Below are positions 1 through 11,303 of a stretch of DNA of 64,000 bases, piece by piece. This DNA is from Allium sativum (lineage: Eukaryota > Streptophyta > Magnoliopsida > Asparagales > Amaryllidaceae), in contig CM060910.1 of NCBI GenBank assembly GCA_030737875.1, positions 70,874,501 through 70,938,500 of the forward strand. Reading direction: 5' to 3'. Position numbers and translations under genes: made by a program. Under the pieces are notes generated by a model, which did no database searches, was not told where the DNA came from, and was given only the letters and a program-made list of their open reading frames with translations. Every line of letters starts with the position of its first letter. Position 1 is the first letter of the stretch.

Positions 1-511
1 GTCTCAATTTATGCAGGATCCTAGAAGTGATCACTGGAAAGCCTTAAAAAGAGTTCTCATATATCTCAAAGGGACACTAGACTATGGTATGCTTATCAAA
101 AAGGGAAAGAATCAACTTAGTTGGATACTGTGATGCAGAAGACTAGGCAGGTAATCAAGATGACAGAAAATAAGTTACAAGATACTGCATATATTTTGGG
201 CGTAACCTAATTTATTATTGTTCAAAAAAACAGCCTACAATATCTAGATCAATATGTGAAGTTGAATACAGGAGTGTCCATTGTGTAACTGCCAAAATCA
301 TGTGGCTACAATCACTTCTGTCAAAGTTAAACATCAAAAATGAAGTCAAGAAAACACTTTGGTGTGATGATGAAAGCGCAATTTATATGTCAGTTAACCC
401 TGGTCTCCACTCTCGAACAAAGCACATTGAGATTGACCTGCACTTTGTTCGAGAGCAAGTCACTAAAGAAAAAATGCAAGTGTGCCATGTATCGTCATTT
501 TACAAAAGAGC
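1..511 (+). pseudogene. Ty1-copia RT-end/RNase H remnant, upstream part
   Basis: This is the 3' end of a copia polyprotein: the linker after reverse transcriptase, then RNase H, which degrades the RNA strand of the RNA/DNA hybrid during retrotransposition. Visible motifs in order are LKGTLDYG, GYCDAED, EVEYRS, CDDESAIYM and RTKHIEIDLHFVRE; they carry the usual acidic RNase H residues (D in YCDA, E in EVEY, D in CDDESA). The reading starts in frame 2 and shifts to frame 3 near base 117. In-frame stops lie at 144 (TAG, where the family has Trp) and 171 (TAA), so it is dead. It is cut at base 511 by an inserted LTR and resumes at 15834. The 5' part of the element lies outside the window. Confidence 0.93.
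507..511. repeat. Left target-site duplication of outer solo LTR
   Basis: AGAGC directly before the LTR start TGTAATGACCC. It pairs with AAAGC at 15829-15833, with one mismatch. Confidence 0.7.
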
Positions 512-3085
512 TGTAATGACCCGCACTGGAAGAGGTATTATAATTAATTTATTTAATTGTATAAATAGTGATATTGTGAATTAAATGGTCGTGGAATAAA
601 ATAATAGTGAATATTTAATTAAAATAATAAATTAAATAATATATTTAATTCTGAAATAATCAGAATTGGCTGAAATGGAGATATGGTGTGAACTGGATCA
701 TCTGTGATATTTAATTTAGCTTGGAATTGAAATTGAATAACGAATATATTATTTGAACGACAATTTGAACATATAATTATAATATAATTATAATCGAGCT
801 TAAAATGGCGCTGCAGTTCGTTATTTGGCGATTTGAACTTCAACTGAATGTACTAGATTCGTTTTAAGCCGGATTTCTGTGAAACAAGAAACGTGTGGAG
901 CTGGTGGAGTATATTTTTCTATGGAAGAGGAATATCGGGATTTCGTCGTGTAGATTTTGATTTATGTCCAAATCAAATTTTAGAAAAGTCGCTGTGGAAT
1001 TCCTTTATAATTTATAAAGGAATTATTTATATTTTAAAAAGGAATTTCAATATAAATCGAATATCGGGTTGACCCTGATTTAAAATATCGAGTTAGAATC
1101 CATATAAGGTTTTTCTGAAGCTGTATGGTATTCCACTATGAATATATACGATAATATTTATTTATAAATATTTAATTTAAATAGTTTTAAATATATTTAA
1201 AGGGGTTATTTAGAGCTTTAAAAATAGTCGGTTTTGCAAACGAAGTCAGAATTCAACGAAACTAATTTTGTTGGATCCGCAATGTCAAATTGTTGTTAGA
1301 TTTCCAGTTTCGTGATTTTTAGAGTCACTGTGTGGTCGTACGGATTTTTAAAGTGAAAAATAGTTAGTATTTTGACGATTAAAAATATGCAGTGTGAGCA
1401 AACGGAGTCGGAATTCGACGAAACCAGTTTCGTTAGGACCGTAATGTCGAACTCTAGCTACATGTCAATTTTCATGATTTTTGGGTATCATATGTAATCA
1501 TAGGAATTTTAGAGGACATAGAAAAATAGCGATTGCTTATAATTTAATATAAAATCGAATATTAAAATATTAAAATCTATCCTATATAATACCCTTAACT
1601 TTTTCCTAAACCTAAAAAAATCACTTTCACTGGTCAACAAAGAATCCTACCGTTGTTTTCTTCCTCAAGTAAAAAGTTCGATCCTCATAAATTGAAAGTA
1701 AAACCAAACAAAATCATATAAATTAAAAGACCTATATATTTGAAAAGGAAATAGTAAGCTCTTCATTACAGTGTGGTTTTTAAGTAGCTCGACATCGTTT
1801 TTTTGTCACTGGGAACCCATAGCGGCAGCACTAGGGCTCGAGATTTCAGGAAAATGGTGAAACCATGTGTGGATTCGATTGTGCAGTTGGATTACTTTTG
1901 CGTAGCGATTTTGGTGAGATACGATCAAAATAAATGTCGTATGATTTACTGTAGCGACCGGAGATGAGATGTGACGCAATTCCATGGGGTGGATCGAGTT
2001 CATCATCAAGGGTACCTGGGGAAAGAGGATTCGAAGGGGGAGACGATGGCATTTTCTGTTTTTGATTTCATGAAGAAGGGTGTAAGAACGGATCGAAGGA
2101 AATCATGGAAATGGCAAAGATTTGTTTCCTGGATCGAATACGTCCACGGGGAAGAAAGGAGGATGGTTAAGCGGGTTGAGTCCTGGGTCACGAAGGAGGA
2201 TGGATGGGCCGACATTTAATAGGATGGTGAGGCCCGGTTTGAATTTAATAGCCTAGTTTTAATTTAGTGTCATTAAATAGTTGTATTAACTTTAATGCAT
2301 TGTATCTCGATCATACGTAATCAGAATTGGACGAAACAAGATCCGTTAGGATCGTATGGACGGGCACTACCCAATGAAGCCAACTGGAAGTGGATTGGGG
2401 TCATATGAATTTATGGCGAAATAAATTGTTTGATTTAAATCAAACAACAGTTTATCGTTCTTTAACGATGAACTTCCAATGTGAGTAAATCTCACTAACT
2501 TTGAACAGTTTATAATTTCATGTTGTATTTTTAGAACTGTTAAATATTGGCTGATTGACTGTGTGTTGACTGTTTGATTGAACTGCTAGTCAGTTAGTTG
2601 AATTTCTATATTGATTTTGTTTAACAGAATATATCATATGGAACTGAAAGTGATGTTATCTATATTGTTTAACATCTGTGATGCAGGGAAACAGGTTGGA
2701 GGAATCCAACTGGATTCCTCAACATTTATTTTACTGTTTTTCATATGATGTGATATATAATCTGTTGTCGATTATATGTGTTTAGACGATACTGATCATC
2801 GTGATTTGATATGTTGAATACCATAACATACCGAAATGTTGATAAGGGAATATTTTCAAAGTGATATTTGAAAATAAAATATTTATAAATGGAATATTTA
2901 TAAATAAGAAATATTTATAAATTGTAATATTTACAAATAGGTGATATTTAGAAAAAGGGAAAACGTTATAAAAAGGAAACTGTTATAAGAAGGAAAACAT
3001 TTTTAAATGGAGAACCGTTACTAAAAGTAAATCTTTAAAAATGAATAAATGTTGTTAAAAAGGAAATTTTTATAAAGCGAATAAA

Positions 3086-3740
3086 GGAGTTAAATCGAAT
3101 ATGGTATTCGAAAGTAGTAAATCGAATATGGTATTCGAAAGGAGTTAAATCGAATATGGTATTCGAAAGGAGTTAAATCGAATATGGTATTCGAAAGGAG
3201 TTAAATCGAATATGGTATTCGAAAGTAGTAAATCGAATTATTTATTCGAAAGGAGTTAAAATCGAATATGGTATTCGAAAGCAGTAAATCGAATTAGTTA
3301 TTCGAAAGGGGTTAGTCGAGTCGAGTCAGTTGAATAAAGTTAATCGAATATTTGTTATTCGAATAAGAGTTAACCAGATGGAGTTAATCAATTAGAGTTA
3401 ACTAGTTAGAGTTAAACCAGTTGGAGTTAATCGATTAGAGTTAAAGCAAATGAGTTAATCGAATATAGTTTATTCGAATATAAAGTAAATAGAGTTAATC
3501 GAATATAGTTTATTCGAATAGAGTAAAAGGAGTTATCGAAAATAGTTTATTCGAAAGGAGTTAAGTGAAACGAGTAAATCAATAACGTTAGTCCAATAGC
3601 GTTAGTCCAATAGAGTTAACCCAATAGAGTTAATCCAATAGCGTTAGTCCAATAGAGTTAATCGATAAGGGTTAATCAAATAGAGTCAGTTGAATAGAGT
3701 TATCGAATATACCTTATTCGAAGGAAAGAATTATCGAATA
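3086..3740. repeat. 28-bp hairpin minisatellite inside outer LTR
   Basis: Near-perfect 28-bp units run from about 3086 to 3250 and then degenerate to about 3740. Each unit has the core TCGAATATGGTATTCGA, an inverted repeat (TCGAATA / TATTCGA) with a 3-base loop, joined by GAGTTAA-type spacers. Later units keep GAGTTAA and often ATCGAATA...TATTCGAA. Confidence 0.9.
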
Positions 3741-4117
3741 GAGATGATTTGAAAGAGAGTTACGTAAGGGGGTTTGTTAAAGAATTTAAAAGGTGAACTT
3801 TGTCTATTTCAAGGTTAGAAACGTTGTTCAGTTAAGGTCTGAGAGGTAGTATTACCCCAACGTGATTGACTTCTTTTTTAACTAAGGAATGGTTAAGGTT
3901 CGATAGTGAAGGCGGGTTAAAGGAATTTAGTTAATAAGCGTAATGGTTTGAGTTGGCATCACGATGGTTTGTTTAAACATCTGTTTAAGTCCAATGAAGG
4001 AATTTTGGAAATGTTTTCCAATTAAGAACCAGAAATGTTTACTGATATAGAAAACAAGAAATGGAAATGTTTTCCAGTATTAACGTATATTTTCTAAACA
4101 TAGAAAATAAGGAAATA

Positions 4118-4168
4118 TGAATATATATATATAGATATAGATATAGATATATATATGATTGATGATTG
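4118..4168. repeat. AT-rich simple repeat (TA, GATATA, GATT)
   Basis: TATATA runs pass into GATATA units and then GATTGAT units, within the outer LTR. Confidence 0.85.
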
Positions 4169-4869
4169 ATTGATAGAATTTCCATCTGGAAATAATATCG
4201 TTGTTTGCACACTTGTTTTTATTCGATAGTTAAATCACAGACTATCGAAGTTTTGACCATTTTAACGTTGTTAATATGGAGAGACCGGTTGGATTATTAT
4301 CCAAAAAACCACTCTGTATTAGCATAAGCGTTGCGAATCATATATGCCAAAGATAATTAAAGACGGAGTAAAATGCAAGGGCTATTGTATAAGTCTTAGA
4401 TAACAGTGTCTAAGATGGATGTATTGAATAGTGCCTTCGGTTCATCCTGTTCCTGGATGACTTGTATGGACGGATGTCTGTAGAGTATTTCCAGACGATC
4501 ACGTATATTGATTTCTCCAACCGTACCAAGAGTGGAAGCAGAGAAGGAAACTTCTTTTAGCTAACACATAATGTATGGTTGAGGACGTCAATTGGTGATT
4601 TGATGGATTTGACGATGTGGCATTCAAAGTGAATCTGGTGTGATGATAAAGCGTAGCTTCTAGCCTCAAATCCGGTAAATGACATAAATCAGGCAGGCAG
4701 CATAGCTAAGTCAGTCGCACCGAAGTAGGGTGTATAATCACCTGATCTAGAGTTTCATTTACTTCTAAAAATCTATTGTTGATGCTGTCCCATTCGGGAA
4801 ACGGTTGTTGTTCCCAACCGTTGGTGATATACATTCGGTACACTCAAGCGAAATGAGTGGTCGGTCATG

Positions 4870-4874
4870 TGTGG
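4870..4874. repeat. Left target-site duplication TGTGG of the nested element
   Basis: TGTGG lies directly before the LTR start TGTAACAACCC and recurs exactly at 15065-15069 after the last LTR base. Confidence 0.95.
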
Positions 4875-5085
4875 TGTAACAACCCGTATTTTTAAAACAT
4901 GTTAAAACAAGAAATCAAGGCAGAATTAAATTTTAAAGGCAGAATCAGGGAAACAGGTTACGCCATTGCGTTCCTATCGAAATTTTACATGAAATAGAGT
5001 CCGAGTTTTCGAAAATCGGAGTCCAGATGAAGAAGTTATGGCCTGTACAAGTTTCAGCAGTTTTCAGGCAGCACTGGACCAGGGG

Positions 5086-5187
5086 GTCGACCATACGGTC
5101 GACCACCCCCCCCCCTCAGGTCAACCGTAGGGTCGACCTACCCCCCAGCTCGACCATAGTGTCGACCTCCCCACCTTACAGGTCGAC
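5086..5187. repeat. GTCGAC palindrome cluster with poly-C (5' LTR)
   Basis: Five GTCGAC palindromes at 5086, 5098, 5132, 5161 and 5182 are set in degenerate units of the form GGTCGACCATAGGGTCGACC separated by C-runs. The 3' LTR has the same arrangement. Confidence 0.9.
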
Positions 5188-6639
5188 CTGGTCGGCCTGG
5201 TTTGACATAGAACTCATTTTTGAAGCCTGAGACGTGTTTCGATGGTCCGGATTGATTCTAGGGTTAATCTAAGGGCCTAAATTAGTTGCTACACCTGTAA
5301 AAACACCCTTAGACCTAACCTAATTCATATCAAATCATTCTTACACTATTATGCTGCTGAACTCCCTCTTGAACCATGGCCGCCGCCTCCAAATCAAAGT
5401 ACAAGCATTCAAACTCAAATCAATTCGAAGAACAAAGCTTCAACAATGGTTCAAACAATAAATCAACACTACTACAATGTTCTATGACAATTTCAGTTCT
5501 TAATTCGTTAGCCATGCCCTGTAAGTTCTAGTTATTTTCAGATTAAAATATTTAAATATAATATGAGCATGTGATGAAGTGAAATTGGATTTAAGTATGT
5601 TTATCGATCTATTTCTGTTGCTTCTTAGATCTTGAGTTTTGAGACTTGTCTATCTTTATTACCATGTCTAGTTTGTGATCTATTAAGCCTGTTGTAAATC
5701 AGTTTCCTTGATTCATTACCAAGTTGTAATCTTCATGCCTGTGATGATGTTTTTCTCTCTGATCTTATTTTTATGCAAAATTCTACCTTCCCCTATTTAT
5801 TTTCTTTTGATGAACCTAGGTCAATTTCGGACCTAGGCCTAAACTACGATATGCATGTGAGGGTATACGGGGGAAATATTGGAATATTGCCTAGTCGAAT
5901 ATATGTGTTTGGTGGAATCGAAGGCATAATATGAAAATTGGATGTTTGGGGATAATTTACCATTAACATGAAACTTGATATTTGGGTATTGTCATTATAA
6001 TGGTAATTGCAAGAATGGGGATTGACATATATATAATTTGACATGGATCTTGATGATATGGATCTTGATATATATATAATTTGGCATGGATCTTGATATA
6101 TGTAATTTGGCTAGAACTTATTATGAGTAAATTGGTGTAAACGTAGTATACATGTAATTTTGGGGATAAAACTTGATCTATGTAAATTGGGCATAGCTTT
6201 GTAAACATGTAAATCATGAATCTTGACATATGTAAAGCGGCATGAAACTTGGTATATGCGTAAATTGGCATAAAGTTGGCATACATGTAAAACGGCATGA
6301 ATTGAACATATGTAAATTTGTTAGGAATTGGGCATATGTAAAATTTACATGTAATCTAGAACTTGGGAATATGTTAATTATGTAAAATTTGGAGTTGAAA
6401 CATATATGATAATTTATGACTTAGTAGAGGTTTAATATGAATGCGCCTAAGTTGGGTTTTGGGTAATTGGCATGTATTGTAAATAATAGGCTATAACTTG
6501 GCATAACCTTATAGTGAATTATGATAATAACTTGGTAACACGTTTTAGGGCAAAAACGTGAATCACGAACATTTCTACATGTTAAACACATGAACTGATA
6601 TTGGGGTTTTGTGTGGAATACGACCATTAATGAACCTTT

Positions 6640-6865
6640 GACACGAGGTTAGACTCAGTTTGTGGTGTAAATCTGCTCGGAACCGCCCGGCAAATCCAGT
6701 AGCCACAAAGTGTCAGTCTAATGTGAGAGGTCGAAGGCCAAATTGTAGGCGTAACGATTTATGACATGAGATTAGACCCAGTTTGTAGTATAAATCTGCC
6801 CGGAACCGCCCGGCAAATCCAGTGGCCACAAAATGCATGGTCTAATGTGAGAGGTCATGATTCGT
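6640..6865. repeat. Two tandem ~120-bp units in 5' LTR
   Basis: Two consecutive blocks each run from GACACGAGGTTAGACTCAG-like sequence through CGGAACCGCCCGGCAAATCC to GTCTAATGTGAGAGGTC. The 3' LTR has the same pair at about 12764-12985. Confidence 0.85.
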
Positions 6866-7039
6866 TCGTTATAATGAATGAATTAAGGAATACTAACCAT
6901 AATAAGACATGGGTATGGTTAGAGGGTTAGGTGGGATGACATGGAAATTTGACATGTAAATGTGGACCTAACCGGTATGAGTTAAGAACATGTAAAACTT
7001 AAAAATGTAGGCTCAACCAATATGATATGAATGGGTGGG

Positions 7040-7600
7040 TTAAGTAACATGGCTAGGCTAATGACACTTAACCGTTATAACATGACTAGCAAATGGGTTG
7101 GGCTAACTTGAATAGGTTGATAACACCCAATCGATATAACCTGACACGTGGCAGGGTTAAGTCAACTCGAACATATAGATAATACTTAACCAATCTAGCA
7201 TGATATGTGGGTGGGTTAAGCCACGAATTATTTGAATATACTTAACCAATTTAACATGATGATATGATAGGGTTAAGTCATGAACCGCTTGAATATACCT
7301 AACCAATTGGACACGACGATTTGATAGGGTTAAGTCATGAACCGCTTGAATATACTTAACCAATTGAACACGATGAATTGATAGGGTTAAGTCATGAACC
7401 GATTGAATATACTTAACCAACTTGACAGATGATTCGTAGGGCTAAGTCATGAACTTGAACGACAACACTTAGCCAATTTGACATGACATGTAGGCGGGTT
7501 AAGTCACGAACTTGAATGACCACACTTAACCAACTTGACATGCTAGACTGATGGGGTTAAGTCTCGAATTTAAATGACAACACTTAACCTACTGAACGGA
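7040..7600. repeat. 57-bp minisatellite with inverted core (5' LTR)
   Basis: Degenerate ~57-bp units alternate GGGTTAAGTCATGAACC and ATACTTAACCAA. GGTTAAGT and ACTTAACC are reverse complements, so each unit can fold. The 19-codon periodicity gives repetitive ORFs on the minus strand that have no other protein character. Confidence 0.88.
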
Positions 7601-8967
7601 AACCCTAGTTGCGCTGTCCATTTCAGCAGTAACCCACTAGATGTATCACGGTACCCTGGAACTAGGCAGGGTGGGGCACGATTACTGGGCTGATTGTAAG
7701 CGACCAAAACGACGGGTGAGTTGGTGCGCCATTGTAGGTTCAGGCGGACTATGGTCGTGCACGTAGTCCGGAGTTGAAAACCCAGGCATTGGGCACCAGT
7801 AGGTTTACACTGTGCGTGCTTGATTCATGTCGGTGGTTGGCACCCTAGGGCTTGATACACCCTATGGTGGACCTAGCACAGGTGACTACATTTCGTGATT
7901 GGGTCGTATGACACAGACACATGAACGAGCTAGGACTTGTAGGGAGCCGATCGATTAATAGATCGTTACGTGGAATTCGTTAGGTAGCATAATCCCTAGT
8001 GGTCCTAGGTGGCATAAACCCTAATCGAATCTAGAAAACGTTCAAAGAGGTAGCATAATCCCAAGTGGTCCTAGGTGGCATAAATTCTAGTTGAACACGC
8101 GATAGTTCATGATAAGGAAACCTAGCCAGAACAAGGGTGGCGGTCCAAATGATTTCAAGAATGGTGGCACTACGTTGAAGTAGTATAGAAATACGTGATG
8201 AAACCCGTACGATATACGGCAAGGGATTGTACATATACATGGAAAGGATGATACGGGTTGGGGTACTAGTACAGTTGGTGCAGAGAATTTAGGAAATCAG
8301 AGCAAATAGATATCATTTTAATGGTGAAGAATAGAAATCTTGCGATGCTTGATAGAAATCTTGCGAAACTATACTTAGTTCATCTTGAATGGGAACCTTG
8401 CAATGTTATACATGACAGAAATCCTATGATGTTATTCTTAGTTATCGTGCCCGTAACTTATCTTGTCATCATGCTTATGTTTACTTTCAGTTTATTCATG
8501 CCATGTTATCTTTACCTGTTTTTATGCTGAAAGTCACTAGGACTTACTCAGTCTTTATGACTGACCCATTTTGTTTCGCCCCTTTTTCTTCCGTTTCCCC
8601 CCTAGGTTCACAGGGTGGGAATACAGCTTAGTTCGGATCTTTCCAAGCTCCAAGGCTATTTCATGAAGGCTTGGATTGCTCTTGGCTATGGCTGCTTTAC
8701 TGTTTTACATGGGGAATGATTTGTGACTATGGTTTTATGCTTCTTTACTATTTCAAGACAGATTTTGATGTAATGGATTTAATAGCATTTTGATGTAAAA
8801 GGCTTTAGACCTTTCTAGCTTTTGAAGCAATGAAATTTGGTTCTTCTTCCGTTGTTTTATATGTTCTGTCTTGTAACACTTTCGGTGTATGTTTACCTAG
8901 ATAATGTTCCACCAAAGCTAGTGCATTCCCTTTGTGAGTGACCCTAGCGGAGGTGGGGTGTTACATT

Positions 8968-8980
8968 TGGTATCAGAGCC
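8968..8980 (+). other. Primer-binding site, tRNA-iMet type
   Basis: TGGTATCAGAGCC begins two bases after the 5' LTR end (…GTTACA TT). It is the standard plant PBS complementary to the 3' end of initiator tRNA-Met and fixes the LTR boundary and element strand. Confidence 0.97.
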
Positions 8981-9351
8981 AAATGTTACCAGACTGGGCA
9001 AAAGCTTTTAAAAACCTTCTGAAATTATTTTCAAAACATTTACAAAGAAGCATTTTTTAAGAAAAGTTTTATTTTTAAAGGCTATTCCCCAAGGGCCATT
9101 AGCATTATCCTTTGTTTTCTTGTTTGAATCTCTTTTCTTTTCTTTCCTCCATCTGTAGTCACATTAGTTCCATCTGCGACTAATCTTATTTCAAGATTTG
9201 TAGGGTTGCCGTGCGATGGAGATAGTTCTCGAGGGACCTATTAACACGTTATATAAGTGGGGATAAGAGTGGCTAAGGCGAATGAGGCTCAGAACAAGAA
9301 GGTAGAAATGTTTCTGTAGGAAAGTCTAGTTTATCTTTCTATCCTATTCGT

Positions 9352-9945
9352 ACCCTTTTTGATTATGGTACATCGCATCCTTTTTATTTCTGCTTCGATA
9401 GTTGAGTCTCTGCACCTTAGTACTAGCGTAGTAGAGTATCCCATTTTTGTCTCAAATCCTATTGGGGAATCGGCTCATTTATTCATGACTTGTTTGGATT
9501 TGAGAATGTCTATGCTAAGTGTTGAGTTTAGAAGTAAAGCTTTTGTTTTTGGGCTATAGGTTGATTCTAGGGATGGAGTGGTTGCCCAGAAATGGTACCA
9601 TTCTCGAGTATGAAAAGAGGGTAGTTAGACGCTTGACTTGCCTTGGTAATGCCCTCGAAGTCTAGTGTAACCCTTAGGGTTCTGCCATGTTTAGTTACCT
9701 AGAATCTCTTGATACATTTATCGATCCGCTCGAGTAGTGTTCGCCACTAAGGCGGATGGTTCATTTCGCTTATGCATGAGTTATAGAAAATCACCTTAGT
9801 AAGTACATTTAGCAACATGGTTGACATTTGTTTGTTTTCAAGAGATAGCTCCTCTACGTGGAATACCTTATAGTGAGTAACGAGATCCAGGATTCACTAG
9901 TGAATTTTGGAGAGCTTGCATGAAACCATGAGTAGTTATGTTTGA
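9352..9945 (+). pseudogene. Collapsed gypsy protease-RT-integrase scraps in LARD internal region
   Basis: Three short stretches match gypsy Pol in the correct order. Near 9355-9560 a retropepsin-like segment reads LFDYG (usually LFDSG), then, after a frame change, ASIVESLHLSTSVVEYP and NPIGES. Near 9740-9800, FATKADGSFRLCMSYRK resembles the start of RT and nearly matches FATKADGSLRLCVDYRE in the chromovirus at 51425. Near 9885-9925, RDPGFTSEFWRACM resembles the integrase core around its second Asp. Frameshifts, stops and large deletions separate them. This shows descent from a Tekay-like element by internal deletion; no product is expected. Confidence 0.8.
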
Positions 9946-9949
9946 TTCA

Positions 9950-10971
9950 GGTATACTAGAAAAAGAATAAATGAAAGTGCAACGAGAGGCGACAGTGAAA
10001 TGAGTTCCAACTCATATTTGGGAAAACAGGAATTAAGAAGCTACGAAATTGTAAAGTTAAAAAACGGTGAAAGCACAATGGAGTTAAGCTCAAGGAAATG
10101 CGACTCAGAAGATTGAAGACTAGATACGCGTATCATATCTCTTTTTAAGAATATCTCCTTGATTCCCCTTCTTTTTTTCCGGTAGAGCTTACTTGTATGT
10201 TATATTTTAAGCATATCCTCTCGGTCCTATTATCAATCTTATTTCCGTTGCAAACCCCATAAGGAGTGTGACTTATCTAATTGTGGTATATGTTGGGGTT
10301 TGAGGGTGTCCGTTGGGTTGACTAAACTTTTTGGGCTTTATAGGATATGGGTTGGTTTTAGGAAGGGATTTCTTGCGACCTAAAAGGAGTTTATCATGCT
10401 TGGTTTCCTAGAATCATATATATTGGTTTTGGGTACAAAGTTTTTCTTTACTTGCTTCTATCATTCGCCTATACCTTTAGGTAGGAACAATTGAGTGTAA
10501 ACAAGTGTTTGAGACATGTTATGATTGATGGTTGCGAGTGGTTGCAAGTGGCTGCTAGTGGTTGCTCGTGATTGCATAACACACATTAGGCACTAGATCG
10601 GCTCAGACACATTTCCATATTGCATATGCATGAGTGTTTATACTTGTTTATGGATGAAATTGGATGTATTATCATATGGATGATGCATACGGATGAATGA
10701 TTGTGCACACATATAGTGTTTATATGACTAGGACTATTTGCATACATGTTGGATTCATGGCACTAAACATATTTTGCATTTAAAAAGATCAATCAGGCCT
10801 GATCATTTGCATTAGACAAGGAACATATACACACATTTTCTGAATATGTTCATACAGCATTAGAAATCTCTTAAGGACAATCGATGCCTGAGATTAATGA
10901 TTGAGTAGATGGATGATTGGATGGTAGGACACATTCTTCTTAACTTGAAGATTTCGGGGACGAAATCCTTT
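9950..10971 (+). other. LARD internal region, non-coding 3' half
   Basis: About 1 kb with no recognisable coding sequence. GGGGACGAAATCCTTTAAGG just before the PPT is the residue of the usual end of chromovirus pol. Confidence 0.7.
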
Positions 10972-10984
10972 AAGGAGGGGAGAA
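10972..10984 (+). other. Polypurine tract of LARD-like element
   Basis: AAGGAGGGGAGAA immediately precedes the 3' LTR start TGTAAC, the expected primer site for plus-strand DNA synthesis. Confidence 0.95.
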
Positions 10985-11196
10985 TGTAACAACCCGTATT
11001 TTTATAACATGTTAAAACAAGAAATCAAGGCAGAATTATATTTTAAATTCAGAATCAGGGGAAACAGGTTACGCCATTGCGTTCGTCTCGAAATTTTACA
11101 TGAAATAGAGTCCGAGTTTTCGAAAATCTGAGTTCGGATGAAGAAGTTATGGCCTGTACAAGTTTCAGCAATTTTCAGGCAGCACTGGACCAAGGG

Positions 11197-11303
11197 GTCG
11201 ACCATATGGTCAATCTACCACCCCCCCCCCCCCAGGTCGGTCATAGGGTCGACCAACCCCCTAGGTCGACCATAGTGTCGACCTCGACACCTTACAGGTC
11301 GAC
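11197..11303. repeat. GTCGAC palindrome cluster with poly-C (3' LTR)
   Basis: Five GTCGAC sites at 11197, 11248, 11265, 11277 and 11298, with a longer C-run (about 11220-11233) than in the 5' LTR. Confidence 0.9.

Larger units (their letters stand above)
512..4874 (+). mobile_element. Outer solo LTR (gypsy chromovirus type), left segment
   Basis: A long LTR starts with TGTAATGACCC, and its other end (15818-15828) reads GGGTCATTACA, an exact 11-bp inverted match. No PBS, PPT or internal region lies beyond either end; copia coding sequence abuts both. It is therefore a solo LTR of about 5.1 kb once the element nested at 4875 is removed. TGTAAYRACC-type ends are usual for Tekay-like Ty3-gypsy LTRs. 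No gene was found in it; short ORFs at 1.8-2.2 kb overlap one another on both strands and look accidental. Orientation is assumed from similarity of 15370-15450 to the reverse complement of LTR B. Confidence 0.85.
4875..8965 (+). mobile_element. 5' LTR of LARD-like element
   Basis: It runs from TGTAACAACCC to GGTGTTACA. The TATA-like box seen in the 3' LTR (CTATAAAAA near 11411) reads CTGTAAAAA here near 5296. It contains a GTCGAC cluster (5086-5187), a pair of ~120-bp units at 6640-6865 and a 57-bp array near 7040-7600. Short ORFs are shared with the 3' LTR but fall in repeats and show no known domain. Confidence 0.94.

Noticed and set aside
1806..2219. Gene in the 1.8-2.2 kb cluster of ORFs
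   Set aside because: Four overlapping ORFs on both strands with no domain, all inside the outer solo LTR.
3086..3740. CRISPR array
   Set aside because: Units are back-to-back 28-bp repeats with no unique spacers, inside a plant LTR.
7157..7420. Repetitive protein encoded on the minus strand
   Set aside because: The 19-residue period simply reflects the 57-bp minisatellite; the copy at 13202 behaves the same.
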